A stretch of DNA of 64,000 bases from NCBI GenBank assembly GCA_042862465.1, contig JASTVH010000008.1, forward strand, positions 62,001 through 126,000. The letters are read 5' to 3'. The notes beneath the pieces are model-generated. The model searched no databases and was not told the DNA's origin. It worked only from the letters and a program-made list of their open reading frames with translations. This DNA comes from JASTVH01 sp042862465. Lineage in GTDB: Bacteria > Pseudomonadota > Gammaproteobacteria > Pseudomonadales > Oleiphilaceae. A program made the translations under genes and the position numbers. This document shows positions 7,257 to 16,431 of this stretch, one piece after another. Position 1 is the stretch's first letter; each line of letters begins with the position of its first letter.

Positions 7257-9049
7257 AAATGTTCAAAACCTTCCACGGTGCCCGTCTGCACCCGCCATTG
7301 CGCGGCATAGGGGCCGTCTGCGCGTACCAGGGTTTCATGGTCGCCGCGCTCGACGATGCGGCCCTGATCCAGCACCAGAATCTCGTTGGCATGCACAATC
7401 GTGGAGAGGCGATGTGCGATCATCAGGATCGTGCGTTGGCGGGCCAGGCGCGCCAGTGAACGCTGGATGGCAGCCTCGGTCTCGTTGTCCACGGCGCTGG
7501 TGGCTTCATCCAGCACCAGGATAGGCGGGTCCTTGAGTAGCGCCCGGGCCAGGGAAAGGCGTTGCCGCTGGCCGCCCGACAACCGCACCCCACGCTCGCC
7601 AACAGGCGTGTCCAGCCCTTGCGGCAGGCGTTCAATGAACTCCCACGCCTCGGCCTGCCGGGCGGCATCGACAATATCCTCATCCGGCGCACTGGGGCGT
7701 CCGTAGGCGATGTTGTCGCGGATCGAGCCTTCAAAGAGGAAGACATCCTGACTGACCAGGCCGATGGATTCCCGCAGGGTTTTCACCGGTAACGTATCAA
7801 TGGGCCGACCGTCGATTCGGATCACGCCGGAGTGGGGATCCTGGAACCGCAGCAACAGCTTGATCAGCGTGGACTTGCCCGCGCCGGTCGCGCCCACCAG
7901 GGCCGTGATCTTTCCGGCGGGCACACAGAAATCGATATCCGCCACGCCGCCCTGGGATTCGGCATACTGAAAGGTCACTCCTTCGAAGCAGACTTCACCC
8001 TTGATCGGGCTGTCCAGTTGAGCGCCACCTTCCGGGTTCAAAGAGCGCGGTGTGGCGATCAGATCGAGAATACGGCGTGTGCTGGCCATCGCCCGTTCGA
8101 ACAGGTCGATAGTCTGGGCCAGCCCCGTCAGGGGCCAGAGCAGGCGTTGGGTCAAAAAGACCAGTACGCCATAGGCTCCGACATTGAGCTGACCGTTCAG
8201 AGCCTGGAAGCCTCCCACGGTGAACGTGGCCAGAAAGCCCATCAGGATGGCCATGCGAATCACCGGAATGAAGGCCGAGCTGATGGCAATGGCATCATGG
8301 TTGGCCTCGACATAGGCCTCGCTGGTCGCCCGCAGGCGTTCCGATTCCCGCCCCTCGGCGGTAAAGCTCTTGATGGTGGCCATGCCCGCAATGTTGTTCG
8401 CCAACCGTGTCGCCAGGGCGCCCACCTGTTCGCGTACCCGGTTGTAGCGGGGCGCGGCCCGCTTCTGGAAGAAGAACGCGCCCCAGATAATGATCGGAAT
8501 GGGGGTGAAGGCGAACAGGGCGATCAGTGGTGACAGAATCACGAATACCGTTCCCACCGTCAGAACGGTGACGAAGACCTGCACCAGCGAGTTGGCGCCC
8601 CCATCCAAAAAGCGTTCCAGCTGATTGACATCGTCGTTCAGAATGGCCACCAGTTCGCCACTGCTGCGACGCTCGAAGAACTCCATGTCCAGCGTCTGCA
8701 GATGGTCGTAGGCATCCTGGCGCAGATCGGCCTGCAGGCGCTGGGCCAGGTTGCGCCAGAGAATCTGATAGGCGTATTCGAACAGTGACTCGCCGGCCCA
8801 GATGACAAAGGTGAGGGCGCCCAGGACGATGATCTGTTCCTTGGGGGTATCGAATCCCAGCGAAGCGACGAAGCTGGTTTCCTTGTTGACCACCACATCA
8901 ATGGCGATACCGATGAGGATTTCCGGCATCACATCGAAGAGCTTGTTGATGATGGAGCAGACAGTCGCGGCAATGATGTGACGGCGATGGCCACGGGCAT
9001 AGCGCAAGAGCCGGAGCAGGGCCTGGAAACTGGAGGCAGAGTCGGACAT
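7241..9049 (-). CDS. ABC transporter, fused permease and ATPase (exporter)
   Basis: 602-residue half-transporter: an N-terminal six-helix exporter domain (about residues 20-310) and a C-terminal ATPase. Walker A GATGAGKST, the Q-loop GLVSQD, signature LSGGQ, Walker B ILVLDEATS and the switch histidine in AHRLS are all present, so the ATPase should be active. The type resembles lipid A or multidrug exporters and would work as a homodimer in the inner membrane. The ATG at 9049 is favoured; the frame stays open further upstream but would run into the terminator of the next gene. The last codons (Thr-Ser-Asp-Val-stop) are written in the heptad repeat. Substrate unknown. Confidence 0.88.
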   Translation of the reverse strand: MSDSASSFQALLRLLRYARGHRRHIIAATVCSIINKLFDVMPEILIGIAIDVVVNKETSFVASLGFDTPKEQIIVLGALTFVIWAGESLFEYAYQILWRNLAQRLQADLRQDAYDHLQTLDMEFFERRSSGELVAILNDDVNQLERFLDGGANSLVQVFVTVLTVGTVFVILSPLIALFAFTPIPIIIWGAFFFQKRAAPRYNRVREQVGALATRLANNIAGMATIKSFTAEGRESERLRATSEAYVEANHDAIAISSAFIPVIRMAILMGFLATFTVGGFQALNGQLNVGAYGVLVFLTQRLLWPLTGLAQTIDLFERAMASTRRILDLIATPRSLNPEGGAQLDSPIKGEVCFEGVTFQYAESQGGVADIDFCVPAGKITALVGATGAGKSTLIKLLLRFQDPHSGVIRIDGRPIDTLPVKTLRESIGLVSQDVFLFEGSIRDNIAYGRPSAPDEDIVDAARQAEAWEFIERLPQGLDTPVGERGVRLSGGQRQRLSLARALLKDPPILVLDEATSAVDNETEAAIQRSLARLARQRTILMIAHRLSTIVHANEILVLDQGRIVERGDHETLVRADGPYAAQWRVQTGTVEGFEHLTSDV

Positions 9050-9125
9050 GGGGGCAGGGCTCACATCGGATTGCAAAGCCCTTAGGATACGGAAGCCAAA
9101 TGAGAATACAATGCAAATGGAAAAG

Positions 9126-9146
9126 CGGGCGACCCACGGTCGCCCG
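9126..9146 (-). terminator. hairpin after the DUF4397 gene
   Basis: Perfect 9-base stem (CGGGCGACC / GGTCGCCCG) with a CAC loop, followed on the minus strand by CTTTTCC. It lies 18 bases past the stop of the DUF4397 lipoprotein gene and before the ABC gene, so it probably separates their transcripts. Confidence 0.7.
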
Positions 9147-9164
9147 TATTGCCGGAAAAACTCC

Positions 9165-10499
9165 CTAGAAATCGTCCAGCGTGATGACGCCGAAGGTGTC
9201 ACCGGTGTCGGTATTGCCATCCCGTGCGACTACCGTATAAACCCCTCCGGCCGCCAGGGACACGGAGACCGGACCAATGGCCGCGGTGCCGGTGCCAGCC
9301 GGGGCGACGATGATGTCGTAATCGCCAGCGGCCACGGACAGATAGCCGGAATTGGCCTTGAACGGGACATCGGTGAGCGCCGGATCGCTGTTGCCAATCC
9401 CGGCTCCCTGTTCCACCAGATAGACGTCAACGTTGCCGGCGTTGGTTGAGCCGTGGACCACGCGCAGACGGGCCTCGGTGGCGATGCTGCGATTGTTGTC
9501 TTCCAGCACCAGGGCTTCGATGTTGCTGAGTGTGTTGACGGCCAGAACGGTGTAGGGCTGGCCATTGTCCAGTGTGAGGGTGGCATCAATGACCGCCGAG
9601 TCTGCTGTGGTATTGGCCGCGGTCACCTGGACCTGATTGCTACCCGCAGGGGCCGGGGCGTAGCTGTCGGCTCCGGGCGCGACGTTGGGGAACGCCAGAT
9701 CCTCGATGGCCAACGCACTGTTCAGGTACACATCAACAGCGGGTGCATCCACGGAATCATGCACCACCCGCAGGCCTGCTCCATCATCGGTGTCATAGAT
9801 CACGGAGCTGTCGCCCTCGTTGTACAACGCAAGGGCGATCGGCGCATCGCCGGCCCCTGTGTTGGGGATGGCGCCGATCAGCAGGTCGTTGCCGGCTGTC
9901 AGAGCAACGGTACCGCTGTCATACAACACTGATGAGCTATCAGCGGCAGTCACACGGATGCGGTAATCGCCCGGGACAACCTCCACCGGGCCCAGGGTGC
10001 CCTTGAAGGAAAAGCTGCCCAGGGGTTCGGCGGCATCCAGTGCCGTTCCGGGGGCGGTGACATAGACATCGACGGCGGGCGCATCCGGTGCCAGATGGGC
10101 CACGCGTACGCGCACCATGGATGTATCGGACAGTTCTCCCGCGTCGGACAGCACCAGTGCCGTGAGAGAGTCATCCGCCACCTTGCCGACGGCAATCACA
10201 TCGACCCGCTCCTGATTAATGAGATCAATGCTGGCGGGCCCGATCACCGTTGCGGTCTGGCCACCGGGCAGCTGGGCGTCCACGGTCACTGTGGCCACGG
10301 CCTCGCGACTGATCTGAGCGGCCTGCGTGTAATCGGCACCTTCAGCCACGGTACGACTGTTGACCTTGACGTTGACCGGGGGCGCATCGGCAGAGGCATG
10401 GATGATGCGGACCTTGGTGCGAGCGTCTTCACTGTCACCGCCGCATCCGGCAAGGACCAGGGATAAGAACACGAGCAAAAGCGTGCAGAGCTGTTTCAT
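9165..10499 (-). CDS. DUF4397 domain lipoprotein
   Basis: 444-residue probable lipoprotein: MKQLCTLLLVFLSLVLAGC gives a lipobox with the acylated Cys at about residue 19. The mature part has four copies of a domain starting with an R(V/I)xHxSxDAPxVxVY-type strand (KVRIIHASADAPPVNVKV, RVRVAHLAPDAPAVDVYV, GLRVVHDSVDAPAVDVYL, RLRVVHGSTNAGNVDVYL), typical of DUF4397. These beta domains are found in surface or periplasmic proteins of unknown role. The start at 10499 has GGAGTCTCGAACG in front; an in-frame ATG 15 bases upstream lacks this. A terminator follows the stop. Function unknown. Confidence 0.88.
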   Translation of the reverse strand: MKQLCTLLLVFLSLVLAGCGGDSEDARTKVRIIHASADAPPVNVKVNSRTVAEGADYTQAAQISREAVATVTVDAQLPGGQTATVIGPASIDLINQERVDVIAVGKVADDSLTALVLSDAGELSDTSMVRVRVAHLAPDAPAVDVYVTAPGTALDAAEPLGSFSFKGTLGPVEVVPGDYRIRVTAADSSSVLYDSGTVALTAGNDLLIGAIPNTGAGDAPIALALYNEGDSSVIYDTDDGAGLRVVHDSVDAPAVDVYLNSALAIEDLAFPNVAPGADSYAPAPAGSNQVQVTAANTTADSAVIDATLTLDNGQPYTVLAVNTLSNIEALVLEDNNRSIATEARLRVVHGSTNAGNVDVYLVEQGAGIGNSDPALTDVPFKANSGYLSVAAGDYDIIVAPAGTGTAAIGPVSVSLAAGGVYTVVARDGNTDTGDTFGVITLDDF

Positions 10500-10734
10500 C
10501 GTTCGAGACTCCATTCGAGGTTGTTATTGCCAATGGGTTTACGTTTCACATAAAAAAACGGATGCCGGGTTGAGCAAAAATTAAACAAGGTCTAAAAATA
10601 GAGGTAAGCCTGAACAAAACGCCGACGCGTCCTGTCACGCGCCAGCACAACTGACCCACAGGTTTCCGGGCGAGTAACGGCCACAAGCGGTTATGCAGGT
10701 TGGAAGCCGAGGGTGTGTGAAGAGGAGGCTTGTC

Positions 10735-11763
10735 ATGCTTGACCGTCTTGAACGGGAAGGGATGGAAGCGGTGCATTGCCGTTTCGATCCGGTTTCCGGC
10801 CTGAAGTCCTATATCGCCATCCACAATACCCACCGCGGCCCGGCCCTGGGCGGCTGTCGCTTCATCCATTACGACTCCGACGAAGAGGCACTGAACGATG
10901 CCATCCGTCTTGCCCGTGGCATGAGCTACAAGGCGGCGCTGGCCGATGTGCCCCAGGGGGGCGGCAAGGCCGTTATCATGCGCCCGCCCGGCGATTTTGA
11001 CGCCGCGGCGCTGTTTCGCGCATTCGGTGATTTTGTCGATAGCCTGGGTGGGCGCTACATCACCGCCATCGATGCCGGTACCTCGGCGCAAGAGATGGAC
11101 TGGGTGGCCGAGCGTACCCGCTTTGTCACTTCTACCAGCCGGGCGGGTAATCCCTCACCGTTTACCGCCCGCGGCGTGCTGGCAGGAATCCGGGCCGCCG
11201 TGGCGCACCGCTTCGGCTCCGAGGACCTGTCCGGCGTTCATGTGGCCATTCAGGGGGTGGGGCATGTCGGAGCGCCGTTGGCCGAGGCGCTGGCGGAAGC
11301 GGGGGCCATGCTGACCCTGAGCGATATCGATCCCCACCAGCTCGACCGCGTCGCGACCCGAACCAACGCCCATGTGGTGGCGCCCGAAGCCATTCACTCG
11401 GTGGCCTGTGAGGTGTTCAGTCCCTGTGGACTCGGCGGGATTATCAATGAGCGCACCCGGGGCCAGCTGCGCTGCGCGATTGTGGCCGGCTCCGCCAACA
11501 ACCAGTTGCAACGCCCGGAAGACGGCGTGGCGCTGTACAAGAGCAACATCCTGTACGCCCCGGACTATGTGATCAACGCCGGCGGTCTGATCTATGCCTC
11601 GCTGCACTACCACGGCGAGGCCACAGAGACCATCGAACGCCGCTGCGATGCCATCGGCAGCACGTTGGAAACGCTGTTCCAGCGGGCCGAGCGCGAGGGC
11701 CAGCCGCCCAGCGAGACGGCCGATCATCTGGCCCGGGAAATCCTGGAGGGACACCATGACTGA
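10735..11763 (+). CDS. leucine/amino-acid dehydrogenase (Glu/Leu/Phe/Val type)
   Basis: 342-residue NAD-dependent amino-acid dehydrogenase. The substrate-binding Gly-rich PQGGGKAV around residue 79 holds the conserved lysine; THRGPALGG and the Rossmann segment VAIQGVGHVGAPLAEAL with following Asp are also visible. Family members deaminate leucine, valine or isoleucine to 2-oxo acids. It overlaps the E1-alpha gene by 8 bases (ATGACTGA), so its product probably feeds the dehydrogenase complex encoded next. AGGAGGCTTGTC precedes the ATG at 10735; the frame opens upstream at 10693. Leu is the likeliest substrate but is inferred. Confidence 0.88.
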   Translation: MLDRLEREGMEAVHCRFDPVSGLKSYIAIHNTHRGPALGGCRFIHYDSDEEALNDAIRLARGMSYKAALADVPQGGGKAVIMRPPGDFDAAALFRAFGDFVDSLGGRYITAIDAGTSAQEMDWVAERTRFVTSTSRAGNPSPFTARGVLAGIRAAVAHRFGSEDLSGVHVAIQGVGHVGAPLAEALAEAGAMLTLSDIDPHQLDRVATRTNAHVVAPEAIHSVACEVFSPCGLGGIINERTRGQLRCAIVAGSANNQLQRPEDGVALYKSNILYAPDYVINAGGLIYASLHYHGEATETIERRCDAIGSTLETLFQRAEREGQPPSETADHLAREILEGHHD

Positions 11764-12841
11764 TGCGGCGTACACCTTTTCCATCAAACACCGGGGCTTT
11801 CTCGACGAGCAGGGCGCGGTGATCGAACCCCTGCCAGCCTGGGCAGACGACATCGACCGGGTGCTGGCGGCCTACCGCACCATGGTCATGACCCGGACCT
11901 TCGATCGCAAGGCCATTGCTCTGCAGCGCACCGGCAAGCTGGGAACCTATCCCTCGGTGCTGGGGCACGAAGCCATCGGCACCGCGATCGGGCAGTGCCT
12001 GGGCGGAGATGACGTTTTCGTGCCGTACTACCGTGATCAGGCCGCCCAGTTCCTGCGGGGCGTGACCCTGGTGGAGCAGTTGCTGTACTGGGGCGGTGAC
12101 GAGCGCGGCAGCCATTTCCAGCATTGTCCGCAAGATCTGCCCGTGGCGGTCCCGATTGCCACCCAGTGTTGCCATGCGGCGGGCATCGCTTCGGCCATGC
12201 GCATCAGGGGCGAGAAACGGGCGGTGGTCTGCTCCCTGGGGGATGGTGCTTCCTCCAAGGGTGACTTCCTGGAGAGCATCAATCTGGCCGGGGCCTGGCA
12301 TTTGCCCGTGGTGTTCGTGGTGGCCAACAACCAGTGGGCCATTTCCACGCCACGCAGCCTGCAGTGCGGGGCCGAGACCCTCGCCCAGAAAGCCATCGGC
12401 GCCGGTCTGCCGGGGTTGGTGGTGGATGGCAACGATTACTTCGCCATTTCCGATGCCCTGATCGAAGGGCTGGAACGGGCCCATCAGGGCAAGGGCGCCA
12501 TGGTCATCGAGGCGCTGACCTACCGCCTGGGCGATCACACCACCGCTGATGACGCCACTCGCTATCGCAGCGCGGAGGCCCTCAAGGCAGCGTGGGACAG
12601 GGAGCCGGTCAAGCGGCTGCAGCAGTACCTGTTCGAGCAGGGGTTCTGGAATCCGGACAAGGAGCAGGCCCTGCAGGAAGAAATGAAACAGCGGGTGGAC
12701 GAGGCAGTGGAAACCTATCTGGCGACGCCGCCGGAACCGCCGGAAGCCATGCTGCAGTATCTGTTCGCAGAGGTGCCCAAACCGCTGCAAGGCCAATTCG
12801 AAAAACTGCGCGCCAGGGGCGGGGAGGTGCGGGATGCCTGA
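11756..12841 (+). CDS. branched-chain 2-oxoacid dehydrogenase E1, alpha subunit
   Basis: 361-residue thiamine-diphosphate enzyme subunit. The ThDP motif is plain: LGDGASSKGDFLESINLA with the following NNQWAISTP (residues around 160-200). RYRSAEALKAAWDREPVKR in the C-terminal half resembles branched-chain E1-alpha rather than pyruvate E1. It decarboxylates branched 2-oxo acids and hands the acyl group to E2. The ATG lies in the end of the dehydrogenase gene, with GGAGGGACACC upstream, and its end overlaps E1-beta by 8 bases. A leucine dehydrogenase directly upstream supports the branched-chain assignment. Confidence 0.88.
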   Translation: MTDAAYTFSIKHRGFLDEQGAVIEPLPAWADDIDRVLAAYRTMVMTRTFDRKAIALQRTGKLGTYPSVLGHEAIGTAIGQCLGGDDVFVPYYRDQAAQFLRGVTLVEQLLYWGGDERGSHFQHCPQDLPVAVPIATQCCHAAGIASAMRIRGEKRAVVCSLGDGASSKGDFLESINLAGAWHLPVVFVVANNQWAISTPRSLQCGAETLAQKAIGAGLPGLVVDGNDYFAISDALIEGLERAHQGKGAMVIEALTYRLGDHTTADDATRYRSAEALKAAWDREPVKRLQQYLFEQGFWNPDKEQALQEEMKQRVDEAVETYLATPPEPPEAMLQYLFAEVPKPLQGQFEKLRARGGEVRDA

Positions 12842-13814
12842 TATCACGTTGGTCGATGCCGTCAATATGGCCCTGGCCCATGAAATGGCGCGGGACGAGA
12901 ATGTGGTGGTGCTGGGGGAGGACATTGCCGTCAACGGCGGCGTTTTCCGGGCCACGGCGGGCCTGCGCGACCGCTTCGGCTACCGCCGGGTCATGGATAC
13001 CCCTCTGGCGGAAACCCTGATAGCCGGCACCGCCGTGGGCATGGCCACCCAGGGGCTGCGTCCGGTGGCGGAGATCCAGTTCATGGGCTTCATCTATGCC
13101 GCCATGGAGCAGATGATCAGCCACGCCGCCCGCATGCGGAACCGGACCCGGGGCCGTCTCAGTTGCCCCATGGTGTTGCGCGCACCGTTCGGGGGCGGCA
13201 TCCATGCACCGGAGCACCATTGCGAGAGCACCGAAACCCTGTTCGCCCACATACCGGGGCTGCGCGTGGTCATTCCGAGTTCCCCGTTGCGGGCCTATGG
13301 GCTGCTGCTGGCGGCCATCCGCGATCCGGACCCGGTGGTATTCCTGGAGCCCAAGCGCATCTACCGCGCCGTGACTCAGGCCGTGGAAGACAATGGGGAA
13401 GCGCTTCCGCTGGATACCTGTTTCACCCTGCGTGAGGGCGACGACGTCACCCTGGTGACCTGGGGCGCCTGTATCATGGAAGTGCTGGAGGCAGCGGAAA
13501 AACTGGCGGAGGAGGGGATTTCGGCCGAGGTGATCGATGTGGCCACGGTCAGCCCACTGGATATGGAGACTATATCTTACTCCGTCGCCAAGACCGGTCG
13601 CTGTGTCATCGTCCATGAAGCCTGCCGCAACCTCGGCGTCGGCGCCGAAATTGCCGCCAATCTGGCGGAAGGCGGATTGCTGGATCTACGGGCGCCAGTG
13701 GTGCGGGTGACGGGCTACGACACCATCATGCCGTACTTCAGGAATGAGCAGCTGTATATGCCGCAGACGGGGGATGTGGTGGAGGCGGTTCGGCAGGTGG
13801 TGGGGTTTGGCTAA
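12834..13814 (+). CDS. branched-chain 2-oxoacid dehydrogenase E1, beta subunit
   Basis: 326-residue partner of the alpha subunit: VVLGEDIAVNGGVFRAT, RVMDTPLAETLIAGTAVGMA and the C-terminal TGYDTIMPYF are typical of E1-beta. Together with the alpha subunit it makes the heterotetrameric E1 that oxidatively decarboxylates 2-oxo acids. GGGGAGGTGCGGG precedes the ATG, and the gene is translationally coupled to E1-alpha. E2 is not next: the only E2 gene in the window is at 20744, and no E3 is present. A heptad repeat and a hairpin follow the stop. Confidence 0.9.
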   Translation: MPDITLVDAVNMALAHEMARDENVVVLGEDIAVNGGVFRATAGLRDRFGYRRVMDTPLAETLIAGTAVGMATQGLRPVAEIQFMGFIYAAMEQMISHAARMRNRTRGRLSCPMVLRAPFGGGIHAPEHHCESTETLFAHIPGLRVVIPSSPLRAYGLLLAAIRDPDPVVFLEPKRIYRAVTQAVEDNGEALPLDTCFTLREGDDVTLVTWGACIMEVLEAAEKLAEEGISAEVIDVATVSPLDMETISYSVAKTGRCVIVHEACRNLGVGAEIAANLAEGGLLDLRAPVVRVTGYDTIMPYFRNEQLYMPQTGDVVEAVRQVVGFG

Positions 13815-13820
13815 GCGTCA

Positions 13821-13919
13821 GACGTTGGACGTTTCACGTTGGACGTAGAAGGGCGAAGCCTGTGCTTCGCCCTGAACCTGGATCAATTTCAAACGTGAAA
13901 CGTCAAACGTAGTACGTCC
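13821..13919. repeat. heptad repeat pair around a hairpin
   Basis: Left array GACGTTG, GACGTTT, CACGTTG, GACGTAG (13821-13848); right array AACGTGA, AACGTCA, AACGTAG, TACGTCC (13892-13919). The arrays point towards each other and fill the gap between two convergent genes, so the transcript from either side could form a large hairpin. Confidence 0.8.
13851..13872. terminator. hairpin between convergent genes
   Basis: Perfect 8-base stem GGGCGAAG / CTTCGCCC with a CCTGTG loop, nested inside the heptad repeat pair. There is no T-run, so termination could be Rho-assisted; it sits where the E1-beta and fpr transcripts meet. Confidence 0.55.
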
Positions 13920-14689
13920 TACTTTTCCACAAACGCCCGCTCAATCACGTAATGACCCTGCTTGCCGTGGCGTGATTCCACAAAGCCGCGCTCGTCCAGA
14001 ATCGCAGTGAAATCCTTCAGCATGGCCGGGCTGCCGCAGAGCATGAAACGGTCGTTCTCGTCGAAGGCCGGCAGGCCGATGTCGTCGAACAGCTTGCCGC
14101 TGACCATCAGGTCCGTCAGTCGGCCCTGGTTGCGGTAGGGCTCGCGGGTGACGGTGGGGTAGTAGATCAGCTTCTCGCGCACCAGGTCGCCGAAGAACTC
14201 GTTTTCCGGCAGCTCCTTCTCGATGAACTCCTGATAGGCCAGCTCGGAGACATGGCGCACACCGTGGGTCAGGATGATCTTGTCGTAGCGGTCGTAGACC
14301 TCCGGGTCCTTGATGATGCTCATGAACGGCGCCAGGCCGGTGCCGGTGCTCAGCAGGTACAGGTTACGGCCGGGCAAAAGGTGGTCCATGACCAGGGTGC
14401 CGGTGGGCTTTTTGCTCACAAACACTTCGTCGCCTTCCTGGATGTTCTGCAGGCGTGAAGTCAGGGGGCCATCCGGCACCTTGATGCTGAAGAACTCCAG
14501 CTCTTCCTCGTAATTGGCGCTAACGATGCTGTAGGCGCGCAGCAAGGGCTTACCTTCCACCTCAAGGCCGATCATGACAAAGTGACCGTTCTCGAAGCGC
14601 AGCGACATATCGCGGGTTGTGGTGAAGCTGAACAACGTATCGTTCCAGTGACGAACGCTTGTCACTTTTTCCTTTGCCAGGGTCGTCAT
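13919..14689 (-). CDS. fpr: ferredoxin--NADP+ reductase (Fpr)
   Basis: 256-residue FAD enzyme of the FprA type. The FAD-binding RAYSIVSANYEEELEFF region (around 52-70), the NADP loop LLSTGTGLAPFMSI (around 112), and the C-terminal ERAFVEK are typical of Pseudomonas-like Fpr, which lacks the extra C-terminal tyrosine of plant forms. It reduces ferredoxin or flavodoxin with NADPH, and in pseudomonads serves redox and iron-sulphur repair. It stands divergent from a LysR gene with the finR arrangement, so oxidative-stress control is likely. The repeat-hairpin region lies right after its stop codon. Confidence 0.93.
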   Translation of the reverse strand: MTTLAKEKVTSVRHWNDTLFSFTTTRDMSLRFENGHFVMIGLEVEGKPLLRAYSIVSANYEEELEFFSIKVPDGPLTSRLQNIQEGDEVFVSKKPTGTLVMDHLLPGRNLYLLSTGTGLAPFMSIIKDPEVYDRYDKIILTHGVRHVSELAYQEFIEKELPENEFFGDLVREKLIYYPTVTREPYRNQGRLTDLMVSGKLFDDIGLPAFDENDRFMLCGSPAMLKDFTAILDERGFVESRHGKQGHYVIERAFVEK

Positions 14690-14764
14690 GGGGTACCTCG
14701 CTTCCGTATTTACGCCTGTTGGCTACCTGATCTTTAACCTGAGTCCACTGTACGAGAATTCAAC

Positions 14765-14792
14765 AAATCGATAAAATGATTAATATCGATTT
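14765..14792. promoter_or_regulatory. putative FinR operator in fpr-finR interval
   Basis: Exact inverted repeat AAATCGAT (14765-14772) and ATCGATTT (14785-14792) with a 12-base AT-rich centre, in the 124-base divergent interval. LysR regulators usually bind such dyads between their own gene and the target. A third AATCGG-like copy lies near 14797. Inference from position and symmetry. Confidence 0.5.
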
Positions 14793-14813
14793 ACTTAATC
14801 GGGAATACCGATA

Positions 14814-15695
14814 ATGAGGTATAGTCTTCGCCAGATGGAGGTGTTTCTTGCCACCGCCCACTACGAGAACATCACCCGGGCCGCCCGCAACCTGGCCATG
14901 TCCCAGTCAGCCGCCAGTGGGGCGTTGAAGGAACTGGAAGAGCAGTTCGACATGCAGCTGTTCGACAGAGTGGGCAAGCGCTTGCAGCTGAATGATTTCG
15001 GCCGTGCCCTGAGGCCAAGGGCCGAGGCGCTGATGGCCCAGGCCGCAGAGCTGGAGCAGGCGATGCTGCGCCACAGCGAAGTGGGGCGGCTAAAGGTGGG
15101 GGCCACCATGACCATTGGCAACTACCTGGCCGTGAATATCATGGCCCGTTTCATGGCGGAGGAGCCCCAGGCCAAGGTCAGCCTGAGCGTGGGCAACACG
15201 GCCAGAATCGTTTCACAGGTGGCCAATTTCGAGCTGGATCTGGGGCTGGTGGAAGGCGAAGTGCAGATGCCGGAACTGGAATTCCTTCCCTGGCGCGATG
15301 ACGAGCTGGTGGCCTTCTGCTCACCGGAGCATCCGCTGGCGCGCCAGAACATCATGACCGATGAGGATATTCTGGAATCCACCTGGATTCTGCGGGAAGA
15401 GGGCTCCGGTACCCGCCAGACGTTTGATTACGCCATGCACGGCCTGTTGCCGGAGATCAAAGTCCTGCTGGAGCTGCAGCACACCGAGGCCATCAAGCGT
15501 GCGGTGGAGGCCAATCTGGGGATCGGCTGCCTCTCCCGGGTGACCCTGCGCGAAGCCTTCAGGCGGGGGAGCCTGGTACCGCTACCCATTCCGCACCGGG
15601 ATCTGCGGCGCAAGTTCTACTTCATCCTGCATCGGCAGAAGTATCGCAGCGCCGGGATCGAGCGATGGCTGGAGCTTTGCCGGGAGGAAGCCTGA
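14814..15695 (+). CDS. finR: LysR-family regulator, FinR-like
   Basis: 293-residue LysR regulator: an N-terminal winged HTH (MRYSLRQMEVFLATAHYENITRAARN-type, residues 1-60) and a substrate-binding domain with LKVGATMTIGNYLA, WILREEGSGTRQTF and AVEANLGIGCLSR. These segments match FinR of pseudomonads, which activates fprA under superoxide or sulphite stress. The gene is divergent from fpr, with a dyad between them. It probably activates fpr; target beyond that is unknown. Confidence 0.85.
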   Translation: MRYSLRQMEVFLATAHYENITRAARNLAMSQSAASGALKELEEQFDMQLFDRVGKRLQLNDFGRALRPRAEALMAQAAELEQAMLRHSEVGRLKVGATMTIGNYLAVNIMARFMAEEPQAKVSLSVGNTARIVSQVANFELDLGLVEGEVQMPELEFLPWRDDELVAFCSPEHPLARQNIMTDEDILESTWILREEGSGTRQTFDYAMHGLLPEIKVLLELQHTEAIKRAVEANLGIGCLSRVTLREAFRRGSLVPLPIPHRDLRRKFYFILHRQKYRSAGIERWLELCREEA

Positions 15696-15732
15696 GCCGC
15701 ATTGGTGGCTGTGGCTCAAGCTCCGCTTCCGA

Positions 15733-16194
15733 TTAGATCAGCACTGATGTGCCAACCGCCGGATGGTCCAACCGGCCAGCCACCAGGCTGGAAATGCTGT
15801 CTTTCAAAAAATCGGGCACTTCGCGAACCTTGCCACTTTTGGCATCCACCACCACCTGACGTGCTTCAACGATGGCCTTGGGCGCACCCTCGTCATTGTC
15901 CGAACGGAAGGTGATACGCAGATCGATACTGTGGTGACGCACATCCACGATGGCCGTTTCCAGCACCAGCTTTTCGAACAGCTGCACGGGGCGCAAAAAG
16001 TTGATGGTGGCCGTCCCCATAACTGCCGAGATTTCCTGAAGGCGAACACCCAACACATCGGCGAAAGCATGGATGCGGGCCACTTCCACATATTCCAGAT
16101 ACTTGGCGTTATTGAGATGCCCGAGGGCGTCAAAGTCGGAAAAACGGGGTTGAATGCTGGTGCGAATAACGGGGGTCTGTTTGAGTTGTGTCAT
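15733..16194 (-). CDS. acyl-CoA thioesterase (hotdog fold)
   Basis: 153-residue 4-hydroxybenzoyl-CoA-thioesterase-type hotdog protein. The DFDALGHLNNAKYLEYVEVAR segment around residue 21 carries the Asp of the active site, followed by the MGTATINFLRPVQLF strand. Such enzymes hydrolyse short or medium acyl-CoA in the cytoplasm; some have wide specificity. AAGGACTGACTC precedes the ATG at 16194. No operon partners; substrate unknown. Confidence 0.85.
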   Translation of the reverse strand: MTQLKQTPVIRTSIQPRFSDFDALGHLNNAKYLEYVEVARIHAFADVLGVRLQEISAVMGTATINFLRPVQLFEKLVLETAIVDVRHHSIDLRITFRSDNDEGAPKAIVEARQVVVDAKSGKVREVPDFLKDSISSLVAGRLDHPAVGTSVLI

Positions 16195-16367
16195 GAGTCA
16201 GTCCTTGATCATTCTCAATGAGATACTGCGGTCCAAAGGCTGCCTGATTGTTGTTATAGGCTTCCTGAACAAAACGCGGGCAAGTATACGGGGGTGACAC
16301 AAAAATCAGTGTGACTGGTCGCTCAAAAATTGAGCGCTTTGGGCTTGGCGTAAGGGAAGAAGGCGGT

Positions 16368-16407
16368 GGCGCGGTAGCTGCTTGTTTTCCAGAGCAGTCA
16401 CCGCGCC
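16368..16407 (-). terminator. hairpin after the toxin-immunity candidate pair
   Basis: Two-tier hairpin: outer arms GGCGCGGT (16368-16375) and ACCGCGCC (16400-16407), inner arms CTGCT (16378-16382) and AGCAG (16393-16397). It lies 25 bases past the stop of the 121-residue gene on the minus strand. No clear T-run. Confidence 0.5.
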
Positions 16408-16431
16408 TGAAGGCACGATTGACTTAAAAAC

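Noticed and set aside
1067..13919. CRISPR array or transposon ends for the 7-base repeats
   Set aside because: The unit is too short for CRISPR, and no transposase or target duplication is seen.
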